Shown: positions 37,015-48,050 of the stretch, in pieces
How the letters are laid out: every line of letters starts with the position of its first letter
Position numbering within the stretch: position 1 is the first letter of the stretch
From: Pontederia crassipes
Taxonomy: Eukaryota; Streptophyta; Magnoliopsida; Commelinales; Pontederiaceae
DNA length: 64,000 nt
Assembly (NCBI GenBank): GCA_030549335.1
Contig: CM060195.1
Location: forward strand, 23,688,874 to 23,752,873
Direction of reading: 5' to 3'
Made by a program: the position numbers and the translations under genes
Notes under the pieces: generated by a model
Database searches by the model: none
What the model was told of the DNA's origin: nothing
What the model saw: the letters and a program-made list of their open reading frames with translations, nothing else

Positions 37015-39815
37015 TGTAACGCCCCCAAAATTCGGCCCTAATTTTTAATTTTTTTGCCGAACCCTCGATGGCATTACATCGACCTTAACTTTGACCTAAT
37101 TTCATAAAACTTGCAGCGGAAACATAATATATTAACTTAAAATATTAATCATCAATAATAGCGGAAGACTTCATGGATAATTAAAATAAAAACTCAAGAT
37201 AACATAATCTGGCCCATGGGCCTAGTAGGCTCTAACGTATATCCAACAATTGGTTCTTACAATATAATGAGTTCAAGTAAATTACATGACTCCATAAGGC
37301 CCATAAGCCATACATAACAGACTCTTACAAGAGTTCAACATATGATATAACATAAGAAAGATAACTTGGGCCATAGCCCGACTCGTCCATGTGCAATGTC
37401 TTCGTCAAGAGGCCCTCACCGCCGAACCTAAACCTCATCCATACCTGCACGGATCCATGGGGTGCAGGGAATTTCTCCCATTAGAGTATGTTGAGGCTCA
37501 TGCATGTTATGACCTTATAACATAATCTCTATATGTCATGGCATATGCATATCATCATCATGGAACATAAATCATATGCATGCTATGAGCTACCTACGCA
37601 TACTACATGACATGTGATCATATCATCATGACAATATAAGATAACAAGTAACATCATAATCTTTAAGTCGTGCATATCATAACTTATCATCATGCTAATG
37701 CATACCATAATCTTATCTTACTTTACTTTAACATCTTTCATCACGTCATGATATGATGTAACAAGTGGACATTTACATAGCATCCTCATAGGTGCATACT
37801 TCATCATACTTCCTTAACATCTTTACTTTATGTCCCAAGTCATTCATCATTCATCTTTTCATCTTTCATCTTTACTTAAATACTTTCTTATCTTGTTTGA
37901 TTGGGAAGACCATGTTGAAGCTCAATAGCTAGGCCAATACATTGGGGTCGCGGGAAGCCAATAGAGACGCCACACTAGGGGTGGAACTTGTCTCTTGGGA
38001 TCGCGGATGCCCAATTGAGACGTCACACTAGGGGTGGAACTCGCCTCACTTATGGAAACGTCACACTAGGGGTGGAACTCGTTTCCCCGAGAAATGCCGC
38101 CACTAGGGGGCGGAACCCATTTCCCCTTTCCTTGATTGCAACAAGTCACCTTCACGCCAATCCGTCTTTTACTTGTTTTCATCAATACATATAATCATTC
38201 ATACATGTTGCATGTTTTAATCCTATTTAAGGTCATACATACTTCAAATCATTCTATATGTGGTCCTTCAATCATAACCAATCAACTTTCAGAACGAGCG
38301 ATCGTTTTGGGTAACGATTGACCGTTGGAAGGGTATTGGACGACCGGTTGGCTTATCGGTCGACCGTTATGGTCCATTCGGACGACCGAAATCAGACTTC
38401 GGTTCGTCCGCTAGCTAATCACCGAATGTGACACTCTTCTGTATCGGACGACCGTTATTAAATCAGTCGACCGCTCATGGGTCATTCGAACGATCGAAAA
38501 GGGATTTCAATTCGACCTCTAATCACAGAATGTGACCTTCTTCTAAATCGGACGACCGCTGGATAATCGGTCGACCGATACTGGTCCTCTCGGACGTCCG
38601 AAAATGGATTTCGGATCGTCCGCTAATCACAGAATGCGTCGAACGTTTCGATGACACATATCGGACGACCGTTATTACATCGGTCGACCATTATATTGCT
38701 ATCGGACGACCGAGATAGGGTGTCTGGTCGATCGCTATTCACAGAATGTTTTGACCCTTCGAAAACGGGCGACCATTATATAACCGGTCGACCGTTGGAC
38801 AGAGTTTTATACTATGATGGTCTCTAGAACGGTCGACTGATACATTATCGGTCGCCCGTTCTGGGCCGACAGACATACGACTTTTATATCATTCCATTCC
38901 AAATCTTTCATACATTGACACTTTGAACACATACATGATTCCAAACATCATATAAGGTATTTATTAACATTCTTGACATTCTAATCATGAATATAATGAT
39001 ATTTTCACATATGGCATTTAATCATATTAATTACACATATGAATGTACATGAGCAATAGGTAATCATACTATGCTAACATGAATCACAATGAGCATCATA
39101 GCTATGAACATGCTTAGTGGTAGCACAGAAATCTAAATCATATAGAAGGTACATATCATGATTAGCACTTGCATAATAATTTATAAAATATGAATCACCA
39201 AATGCACATCCCCTAATCCTTCATCTAAGAACAAGGGTTGTTCTTAAGCCCTAATCCATACATTAAAACATCATTAGGGAATAGTTAGGATTTTGGATCC
39301 CCTCAAACATATCTTTAGGGCTTAAGTTAAAATCCTAATCCTAATCTCCTATCTTTTCTTCTTTCTTTTTCCTTCTTTCTTCTTCTTCTTTCTCTTCTTT
39401 TCCTTCCTTCTTCTTTAGCAGCACGTCCCTCTTTTCTTTGATCCCAGCAGTCCCTTTTTTCCACTTGAATCCTCCCTGGTACAGCAACAAATGATTGTGT
39501 TGCTGCCCCTTGCTGTAATGGTGAGAGAGGTGAGTAGGGAAGAGAGAGAGAGGGGGTGGCTTGGCTGCTGCTCGTGTGATTGTAAGAGAGGGAGTGAGGA
39601 GAGAGTAAAGAGATTGTGAGAGGGAGGAGTCTTCTTGGGGCTTCCGGCTGAGAGATTGGGAGAGGAAAAGTGAGGGGGTTTTGTGAGTGATTTAGGTTAG
39701 AGGAGAGCATTTATACCTTAAGTTTTAGGGCTTATAGGCTAATGGACTTTTAATAACTTTGGATTTCATTATCTATTTTCTTTTCTTTTTTTATTTAATT
39801 TGTGAGAATATTACA
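37015..39815 (-). repeat. 3' LTR (element orientation) of the gag-only retrotransposon
   Basis: This is the longer LTR. Read on the minus strand, GGTATAAATGC near 39715 is a likely TATA box, followed by a CT-rich leader. 37960-38125 holds four copies of a unit with CACTAGGGGTGGAAC. 38290-38870 holds degenerate repeats of about 105-115 bp with CGGACGACCG and GGTCGACCG. Confidence 0.9.
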
Positions 39816-39832
39816 ATATATCCCCCTTAAAA
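39816..39832 (-). promoter_or_regulatory. Polypurine tract of the gag-only retrotransposon
   Basis: On the minus strand TTTTAAGGGGGATATAT directly precedes the 3' LTR, and upstream is the CGAGGACGAA motif common at this position in gypsy elements. It would prime plus-strand DNA synthesis. Confidence 0.75.
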
Positions 39833-40649
39833 TAAAATTCGTCCTCGAATTTTGTAGAATCTCATACAATAGATCTCCTCATCCATGGTGTTCCGTTTAT
39901 CTTTTGCTCCTCGTATACATCGACGTGATCTCTCCATCTATGACATTCGATGCGCATTTCTTGGTGGTCTCACTTTAACGTCCTTTGAATTTCGTCCTCA
40001 CTTAGTCGATCGTCATTACTTGCTATTCTAAGATTTCCGTGAAAATTTCACATCTCTAATCAATCCCAAGAAGTTGAGATCGTTCTTGAGCTACATTTTC
40101 GCTGCGCCACTCTGATCATTACCTAGATCTTAAATGAAGATCTTTCAGTTTCGTCGCTTCTTCTATCTCCAGTCCTTCGTATGCACCCACGTGTCCTTCC
40201 TCATGCGTCCTCAATAGCATCGCTCAATAGTCTCTCGCTAATGGTTTTTGGTCGTGGTTCTAACTATACCATCACATTGTCTCGTATCTTAAAGATTCTA
40301 GTAGAATCTTGGATCCTTACTCCACTTCATGGAATGAAAATCGTCCGTGCGTCACGCTTCCGTCGCGCTACTCTGAACTTTAGCTTCATCTAAGTGTCGA
40401 ATTTTCTGACTCAACACTTGACCACTTCATGTCATCTTTTAGGTCATGTGGGCCTAAGTAAAGCAAATCTTAATTTTCTTCACTTTTTAACCATCATTCG
40501 TATGATCTTTGTGGTTTTTCTTAAATTCCTTCATACTTAAGAACAGTGATTGGTTTCTTATCTTTAGAATATTCCTCTGAATATTCTTTCTAATGTTATT
40601 GGTGGTCTTTATATCTATTATGCATACACATTATAATTTGTATGATTCT

Positions 40650-41468
40650 TTAAAGCGTTAAGCGATGGTCACCTTGTGTCGTATCCGAAACTTGGTGAGC
40701 TTCTTTGATTTGCATGATGTGAACTTGTCCCAACACTTTTGGAGAGTTGACATCTAGCTTCTTCGGACAATTCTTTATATAGTGACAAGCCTTGCCACAC
40801 CGCAAACATGTACCAATCCTAAAGCGACATTCGCCTAAATGAAACCTTCTGCAATGGCTGCATTGCCTTTTGCTCCTATGTGATTCTCCCCTCTTAGAAC
40901 ACATATAGGGTCCATTCCTTTGCTCCTTCCATTTTTCTTGCTTAGTCGTCTTCTTTGATGTGTTACCATTAGAAATTACAACTCCATCTTCAAGCTTCTT
41001 TTCTAATTCAACTACTAGCTCCATTGCTTCTTCCATTGTCTTAGGAGCTTGACACAACATCCTAGCCTTTAGTTCGAACTTGAGTCCCTTTATAAAGCGA
41101 TTCACCCGCATCTTTTCCGTCTTGACCAAGGTGTAATACTTTTCGAGTTGAAAGTACTTCACCGCGTAGTCGTCCACCGGCATATCACCTTGTTGGAGTT
41201 CAAGAAACTCTTCTTGTCTTTTCTCACTCATACTTTGTGGAAAGTATTGATCCTTGAAATCCATCACGAACTTCCACCATGTCGAATTTTCCTCATTGGC
41301 ATACTTAGACCTAAGGATAAAATCCCACCATTGCTTTGCTTTTCCCGTCAAGTTATGAGTGGCACAAGTCAGCTTACTTTTCCTTGGACATTTCATCATC
41401 CTGAAGATATCCATGATGGCATCCAACCATGCCTCGGCTTCCTCCGGATCGTCAATACCGTTGAACAT
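40650..41468 (-). CDS. Ty3/gypsy gag, C-terminal part with zinc knuckle (272 aa open frame)
   Basis: The frame encodes a retrotransposon gag core (about residues 1-160: PEEAEAWL, KQWWDF, QEEFLEL, RFIKGLK motifs) and two cysteine motifs: a variant CSHC-H-C (203-214) and a standard zinc knuckle CLRC-H-C (221-234, CX2CX4HX4C). It would form virus-like particles and package element RNA. The usual gag N-terminus is missing from this frame. A related stretch lies upstream in another frame, beyond an A-run at 41486-41491, so a frameshift probably breaks the gene. No protease or polymerase follows; a stop ends the frame shortly after the knuckle. Confidence 0.85.
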   Translation of the reverse strand: MFNGIDDPEEAEAWLDAIMDIFRMMKCPRKSKLTCATHNLTGKAKQWWDFILRSKYANEENSTWWKFVMDFKDQYFPQSMSEKRQEEFLELQQGDMPVDDYAVKYFQLEKYYTLVKTEKMRVNRFIKGLKFELKARMLCQAPKTMEEAMELVVELEKKLEDGVVISNGNTSKKTTKQEKWKEQRNGPYMCSKRGESHRSKRQCSHCRRFHLGECRFRIGTCLRCGKACHYIKNCPKKLDVNSPKVLGQVHIMQIKEAHQVSDTTQGDHRLTL

Positions 41469-41802
41469 AGGAGGATTGAGGCTTAAAAAACCTCATCAAA
41501 GAATCTTGGCACGAATCTTCATCACATTCCATAACTTGAGTCATGCCTTCGTTTGTTGGATAGTTCACATCCATCTATCATCATATAATAACTATGCATC
41601 AATGCCTATCATTACACAATTAAAGTTTAACACATACCTTTAGGTTCGGTGGCACCTCGTGACGATTGCACATGAACTTCTTGCTTAGACATTACACTTA
41701 GACATTTTAGCCAACTTATGGCTTACACATCCTAAAACCTATACATACGAGCCAAACTATGGCTTACATATTCTAAAACCTATACATGCGAGCCAAAACT
41801 GT

Positions 41803-41814
41803 GCTCTGATACCA
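41803..41814 (-). promoter_or_regulatory. Primer-binding site (initiator Met tRNA) of the gag-only retrotransposon
   Basis: On the minus strand TGGTATCAGAGC lies two bases inside the 5' LTR end. It is complementary to the 3' end of plant initiator methionine tRNA, the usual primer of Ty3/gypsy elements. It fixes the element's orientation. Confidence 0.93.
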
Positions 41815-41816
41815 AC

Positions 41817-44218
41817 TGTAACGCTCCCAAAATTCGGCCCTAATTTTTAATTTTTTGCCGAACCCTGGATGACATTACATCGACCTTAACTTTGACCTAA
41901 TTTCATAAAACTTGCAGCGGAAATATAATATATTAACTGAAAATATTAATTATCAATAATAGCGGAAGACTTTATGAATAATTAAAATAAAAACCCAAGA
42001 TAACATAATCTGGCCCATGGGCCTAGTAGGCTCTAACGTATACCCAACAATGGGTTCTTACAACATAATGAATTCAAGTAAATTACATGACTCCATAATG
42101 CCCATAAGTCATACATAACAGACTCTTACAAGAGTTCAACATATGACATACCATAAGAAAGATAACTTGGGCCATAGCCCGACTCGCCCATGTGCAATGT
42201 CTTCGTCAAGAGGCCCTCACCGCCGAACCTAAGCCTCATCCATACCTGTACGGATCCATGAGGTGTAGAAGATTTCTCCCGTTAGAGTATGTTGAGGCCC
42301 ATGCATGCTATGACCTTATAACATAATCTCTATATGTCATGGCATATGCATATCATCATCATGTAACATAAATCATATGCATGCTATGAGCTACCTATGC
42401 ATATTACATGACATGTGATCATATCATCATGATAATATAAGATAACAAGTAATATCATAATCTTTAAGTCGTGCATATCATAACTTATCATCATGTTAAT
42501 GTATACCATAATCTTATCTTACTTTACTTTAGCATCTTTCATCACGTCATAATATGATGTGACAAGTTGACATTTACATGACATCCTCATTGGCGCATAC
42601 TTCATCATACTTCCTTAACATCTTTACTTTATATCCCAAGTCATTCATCATTCATCTTTTCATCTTTCATCTTTACTTAGATACTTTCTTATCTTATTTG
42701 ATTGGGAAGATCATGTTGAAGCTCAATAGCTAGGCCAATACATTGGAGTCGCGGGAAGCCAATAGAGATGCCACACTAGGGGTGGAACTCGCCTCTTGGG
42801 GCTGCGGATGCTCAATTGAGACGCCACACTAGGGATGAAACTCGCCTCACTTATGGAAACGTCACACTAGGGGTGGAACTCGTTTCCCCGAGAAATGTCG
42901 TCACTAGGGGGTGGAACTCATTTCCCCCTTTCCTTGATTACAACAAGTCACATTCACGCCAATTCGTCTTTTATTTGTTTTCATCAATACATACAATCAT
43001 TCATACATATTGCATGTTTTAATCATATTTAAGGTTATACATACTTCAAATCATTCAATATGTGGTCCTTCAATCATAGCCAATCAACTTTTAGAACGGG
43101 CGACCATTTTGAGTAAAGGTCGACCATTGGAAGGGTATCGGTCAACCGGTTGGCTTATCGGTCGATCGTTATGATCCATTCGGACGACCAAAATCAGACT
43201 TCGGTTCGTCCGCTAATCACCGAATGTGACACTCTTCTATATCAGACGACTGTTATTAAATCGGTCGACTGCTCATGAGTCATTCTGACGACCGAAAAGG
43301 GATTTCAGTTCGACCGCTAATCACAGAATGTGACCTTCTTCTAAATCGGATGACCGCTGGATAATCGGTTGACCGATACTGGTCCTCTCGGACGTCCGAA
43401 AATGGGATTTCGGATCGTCCGCTAATCACAGAATGCGTCGAACGTTTCGACGACACGTATCGAACGATCGAAATAGGTAATCATACTATACTAACATGAA
43501 TCACAATGAGCATCATAGTTATGAACATGCTTAGTGGCAGCACAGAAATCTAAATCATATAGAAGATACATATCATGATTATCACTTGCATAACAATTTA
43601 TAAAATATGAATCACCAAATGCACATCCCCTAATCCTTCATCTAAGAACAAGAGTTGTTCTTAAGTCCTAATCCATATATTAAAACATCATTAAAAAAAA
43701 TTAAGATTTTGAATCCCCTCAAAAATACCTTTAGGACTTAAGTTAAAACCCTAATCCTAATCTCTTATCTTTTCTTCTCTCTTTTTTTCTTTTTTTTCTT
43801 CTTTCTTTTCTTTTCTTCTTCTTTAGCAGCACGTCCCTCTTTTCTTTGATCCCAGCAGTCCCTTTTTCCACTTGAATCCTCCCTCGTACAGCAATAAATG
43901 ATTGTGCTGCTGCCCCTTGCTGTAATCGTGAGAGAGGTGAGTAGGGAAGAGAGAGAGGGGGTGGCTTGGCTGCTGCTCGTGTGATTGTAAGAGAGAGAGT
44001 GAGGAGAGAGTAAAAAGATTGTGAGGGGGAGGAGTCTTCTTGGGGCTGCCGGCTGAGAGATTGGGAGAGGAAAAGTGAGGACTTCTATGAGTGATTTAGG
44101 TTAGAGGAGAGTATAGAGCTTATAGGTTAATGGCTTTAAAATGGACTTTTAAATAACTTTGGATTTTATTATTTCTTTTCTTTTCTTTTTCTTTTATTTA
44201 ATTTGTGAGAATATTACA
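41817..44218 (-). repeat. 5' LTR (element orientation), shortened by about 400 bp
   Basis: Matches the other LTR along its length except for a deletion corresponding to about 38672-39053, which removed part of the CGACCG repeat block. The junction is near 43471. Its outer end is 158 bases from the calmodulin start codon. The TATA-containing piece seen in the other LTR ('tataccttaag' on the plus strand) is altered here near 44115, so this LTR may be a weaker promoter. Confidence 0.88.
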
Positions 44219-44223
44219 TAAAG

Positions 44224-44375
44224 ATAGTTGGTGGTCGTGGCCCTCCAACGCCGGCGAAGACGGGGCCTTAAAACGCTCTTCTCTCTCTCTCATCTTCCTC
44301 CATCTCTTTCGCGATCTCGATCTGCGTTTAGTTCTTTGTCTGGGGTGATCGTTTCGATCGAAGAAGGGCAAGGCG
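44224..44375 (+). promoter_or_regulatory. Calmodulin 5' leader, truncated upstream by the retrotransposon
   Basis: The first part (44224-44270) is GC-rich, then 44278-44312 is a CT-rich tract (CTTCTCTCTCTCTCATC...), typical of plant 5' leaders. No ATG occurs before the start codon at 44376. The natural TATA box appears to be at 37003-37010, on the other side of the insertion; TTACATAAAG at the new junction (44215-44223) is a weak substitute. Confidence 0.6.
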
Positions 44376-47105
44376 ATGGCGGATCAGTTGACCGATGACC
44401 AGATCTCCGAGTTCAAGGAGGCATTCAGCTTGTTTGATAAGGACGGGGATGGTAAGATAGACCGCTTCCGGCCATACCTAATACTTTTGTTCGATCCTTC
44501 TCTTCGACTTCTATGCTCGAAACATGCTGTTTTTTTTTTTTTTTGGATTTTTTTCCTCTTTCCTACTTGGGTCAAGAAGTTTGACTCTGGCTTGGTGATC
44601 AGATCTGGTGCTTAATAGACTTGGTCTTGATCTATGCTCTTACGATGAAAATGTAGTGAGCTGATTCTCTGCCACTTTAACCTGAACAACCTTCTAGATG
44701 CCAATTTTTTTTAAGAAGTTTAATGATAATGAACGGATTAAGGATGACAGATGGACTATCTTCATAAAATCCATACTCATCTTGTGCTTTTTATCATGAT
44801 CCTAGACGCCAATGCTTGCAATCATCCATTTTTTGTTCTTCAAATTGTTATCAATCAACTTAATCCTTGGTTTCATGATCAACTCTACAACTCAATATCC
44901 CTTGTGTCGATGCCATATAGACTGTCTTCCTATTTTTCTTCTTTTATTTAAAATATTTTTTATGGGTCCTTAATTATAATGCTAAAATGCGTTGAATCTT
45001 TATTAAATAATCTAAATGGGTAGTTTCAAAGGGACAATTATGAAAATATCATAATTTGTAATCATTGTCATGTTATCCATTTGAAACCATATGCTTAATT
45101 GAACCAGTTTCTTAAGTTGTAAACTGCAAGCATATTTTTCAACCATTTCCTAGTTCCTATCCCCCGCATCTAGGCAAGCACTTAAGACACAGAGTTTAGA
45201 GTTTAAACTTTTCCCACTTAATTTAAAGTTGAATGAAAAAATGGATAATAAAGTAGCAAATCAATGATCATATCTTTTAGGTTTGTGATGTGCTCAGTTC
45301 AACTACTAAGTATTTCTAAGAATTTCTAATATGTTTTCAGTTCTTTTTTAAGAAAAAAAGGGTATGGAAAGAGTAACCTTCAATCTTGTCATCTTTGGTC
45401 TCTGGTAGGTATAAAGTTTCCACTGGTAGAAGAAATATTCATTTTAGTTTCCAGGGAACATCATGCATGTATAATCGGATTGAAAGTAGGTTACCCCTAT
45501 GAAATTGTTGCTTGGAATACTAAATTCTTATGTGGAGATCAAACGCATATAAATTTGATTTCTCTGTTTTGATTGTGTGCTTCAAAATAGTGATCCCATT
45601 TGTTGTAATGACTGCTTATTTTACATCCTATGGGAAACTTCTGTAGATTTCTCTTCAAATCATTCTTATTTCGCTGGTCTTTGGCTGAGAATCAATTATC
45701 TTTATAGTCCTAATTTATTAAGAGGGTTTTTTTTTTATATAATATGAATAAATGATGCGGAAGTGAAAAAGAAGTCCTGATCTATCTGGATCATGTGATC
45801 ATCATCATCTTCCTGTTCTTGTAAATGACCTGGTTTATATCTGATTGTCTGAATACTTTTAAGTCCATTCTACTATATAAGATTTCCATCAATTTGATTC
45901 ATATATGCCCTTTGGAAATGAAATTAAAATATGTAACTCAACACCTGCTTTCCAAATTCTATGTAGTGTTACCATGATTCCTCTTATAAATAGATTTGGA
46001 TGATTAGCCCTTCTCCTCCTCAAAAAAGAAAAAAAGCAAAACAAAAGATTAAATGAACTAAAGATATGTTCCTTTGAAAATTAACTATAGTAGCTTCATT
46101 CGATTGTGTCTTGTCCAACTCCCTGAGTATAAAAAAAAATTAAGGATCACCTTTCCTTTTACTGGGCCTTTGGGCAGCCTCCCTTTGTACTGTAAATAGA
46201 AAAAAAGGTTAGGTAGCACATAATTCACTCTTTCACCATTTTTGCAATGTTGACTAAATACTCTTTTGTTATCAAGCCTTTTTTTATGCAAAATCCTCTT
46301 GTACTACACAATCGTCAACAACAGCTTAAATGACCATACCTATTTTGTGACCTTCTTTGGAAGATCTGTTGCTAACAAAATGCCTTACTGAATTCATGTT
46401 GCCTCTTAGGATATATCACATGTTGCAAGTACCCGTAATTCAGAAATGATAAGCTTGGCTGGTTCTGCAGTATTTGTGCTTAAAGGTCATATGCCATAGT
46501 TGGTATTTTTTGTTGTCTGAGTTGTGCGTCAGAAGTGGAATATAAATTTTTCACAGATTCACCCTTAGAAAATGCTTCTTACGGATGCAATATAGATTGC
46601 TAGCATCTCATGTGAATTGATTTCTTGTTTGACAAGGGAGCTATTACAAGATACATTACATGTACATTGATCATCAACAGTTTTTAATTGAATTTATTTC
46701 AAGCATTCCATCTTTGTTTTAAATTGAACAGGTTGCATCACGACTAAAGAGCTTGGCACTGTAATGCGTTCGTTGGGTCAGAATCCCACAGAGGCTGAGC
46801 TTCAGGACATGATAAATGAGGTAGATGCTGATGGCAATGGGACAATTGACTTCCCCGAGTTCCTCAATCTGATGGCTCGCAAGATGAAGGACACCGACTC
46901 AGAGGAGGAGCTGAAGGAGGCCTTCCGGGTGTTTGATAAGGATCAGAATGGTTTCATCTCCGCTGCTGAGCTTCGTCACGTGATGACTAACCTTGGTGAG
47001 AAGCTTACAGATGAGGAAGTTAATGAGATGATCCGTGAGGCTGATGTTGATGGAGATGGCCAGATCAACTATGAGGAGTTTGTCAAGGTCATGATGGCCA
47101 AGTGA
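44376..47105 (+). CDS. CAM: Calmodulin (149 aa, 2 exons)
   Basis: Exon 1 is 44376-44451 and exon 2 is 46732-47105, with a 2,280-bp GT-AG intron that splits the Gly26 codon in the first EF-hand loop, the position conserved in plant calmodulin genes. The product is 149 residues with four complete EF-hand loops: 21-32 (DKDGDGCITTKE, with the plant-specific Cys27), 57-68, 94-105 and 130-141, each with acidic residues at positions 1, 3 and 12. Lys116 is kept. Asn123 replaces the Asp found in most plant calmodulins (helix entering EF4, outside the loop). It is a cytosolic/nuclear calcium sensor that binds and regulates kinases, channels and transcription factors. The coding region is intact, but the promoter is split by a 7.2-kb retrotransposon. 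Confidence 0.97.
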
Positions 47106-48050
47106 GTTTGTGCCAGCATTACAAGAATGGAGGGGGTTTCATGGCATGGTTCTGTTGGGTGGTGGTTATCTGGATACATGTAGTTTTATCAAACGAAAGA
47201 CGGGCATCTCTCTTTAGTTTCATTTTCTTATCTACTTTGGGTGGTGTTTCCATTAGACTGACCACCCAATACTTGTGAATTTATCTTTACCTGTTTTTTT
47301 TTTCAGACTGTTTGACATTGCTTGAAACATATGTAGACCTATTTTTCTTATCTTCTTTCTGCTTCTAGTTATTAAGTGGATAAGCAGTGATAGGGAGTTT
47401 TCATATGTTCATAGCACACTTTGAAACCTCTAGGAAGTTTCAGTTGAGAGCTTTGAAAAATCTGCCATTGTTGTTCTTCTTGGTCCCTCTGGCTGTAGAG
47501 AGGTTGATTTCTCTTGGCTGCCATCTGATATAGCATTGGAGAGTTTGAAAGTTTGGTGCTTCTTTAGTGACAAAATGGATGGGCTTTGTTGTCTGTAGGT
47601 TGTTTTTCCTATGTTTTTGTTGGCAGTCCAAAACGATTACAGAAGTGATACATGTTTCTGGAAAATGTGGATATGGCCTTTGTTGTAATGAGAAGCGATG
47701 CTACTGGTGTAATGGTTAAGGATTACATCAAGACATTTGACGTCCCTAAGCCGACCACTCGTTAATAGCTTATAGAGAAGCGAGGATGATATCAAAGGCA
47801 AAGACCATTTTGATTTCTTCCACATAATTCGGTTTGTTTCAGCTAAATCAACAACATTCTTTGTCAATGAGGGAGTTACATATTTTATACATGAAATAAA
47901 TCGTTCGTTCAAGTTAAGGAAGGCAGAGGGACAGTAGCATCCAAGGGGTGATCTACCTGCCAGGTGGGTAATAACTCGCTCCATTTCCCTTGCTTCTCAC
48001 ATCCCAAAACTCCATCCTAAAAATTGAGGTCATTTAGAAAAAAAAAATGA
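47106..48050. other. Calmodulin 3' untranslated region and flank
   Basis: T-rich sequence downstream of the stop codon, consistent with a 3' UTR to about 47400. I see no clear AATAAA. The small ORFs on the minus strand (47440-47631, 47637-47984) are unlike known proteins. The flank ends at an A-run before LTR-like sequence at 48051. Confidence 0.5.

Larger units (their letters stand above)
37015..44218 (-). mobile_element. Complete gag-only LTR retrotransposon (TR-GAG type, 7,204 bp, TSD TAAAG)
   Basis: Two direct LTRs, 37015-39815 (2,801 bp) and 41817-44218 (2,402 bp), both start TGTAACGC and end ATATTACA on the plus strand. TAAAG flanks the whole unit at 37010-37014 and 44219-44223. The internal 2.0 kb has an initiator-Met-tRNA primer site, a gag with zinc knuckle, and a polypurine tract, all on the minus strand, but no protease, reverse transcriptase, RNase H or integrase. 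This is the arrangement described for TR-GAG elements, which move with enzymes from related Ty3/gypsy elements. The LTRs differ at roughly one position in 20 in the first 240 bases, so the insertion is not very recent. Confidence 0.92.

Noticed and set aside
39327..39710. 127-codon ORF on the minus strand
   Set aside because: It is the CT-rich leader of the LTR read through, with low-complexity Ser/Leu/Pro and Lys/Arg/Glu runs. The other LTR does not keep the same frame.
37015..44218. Segmental duplication of 37-40 kb at 41.8-44.2 kb
   Set aside because: The paired copies have TG...CA ends, a primer site and polypurine tract between them, and one shared TSD outside. They are LTRs of one element.
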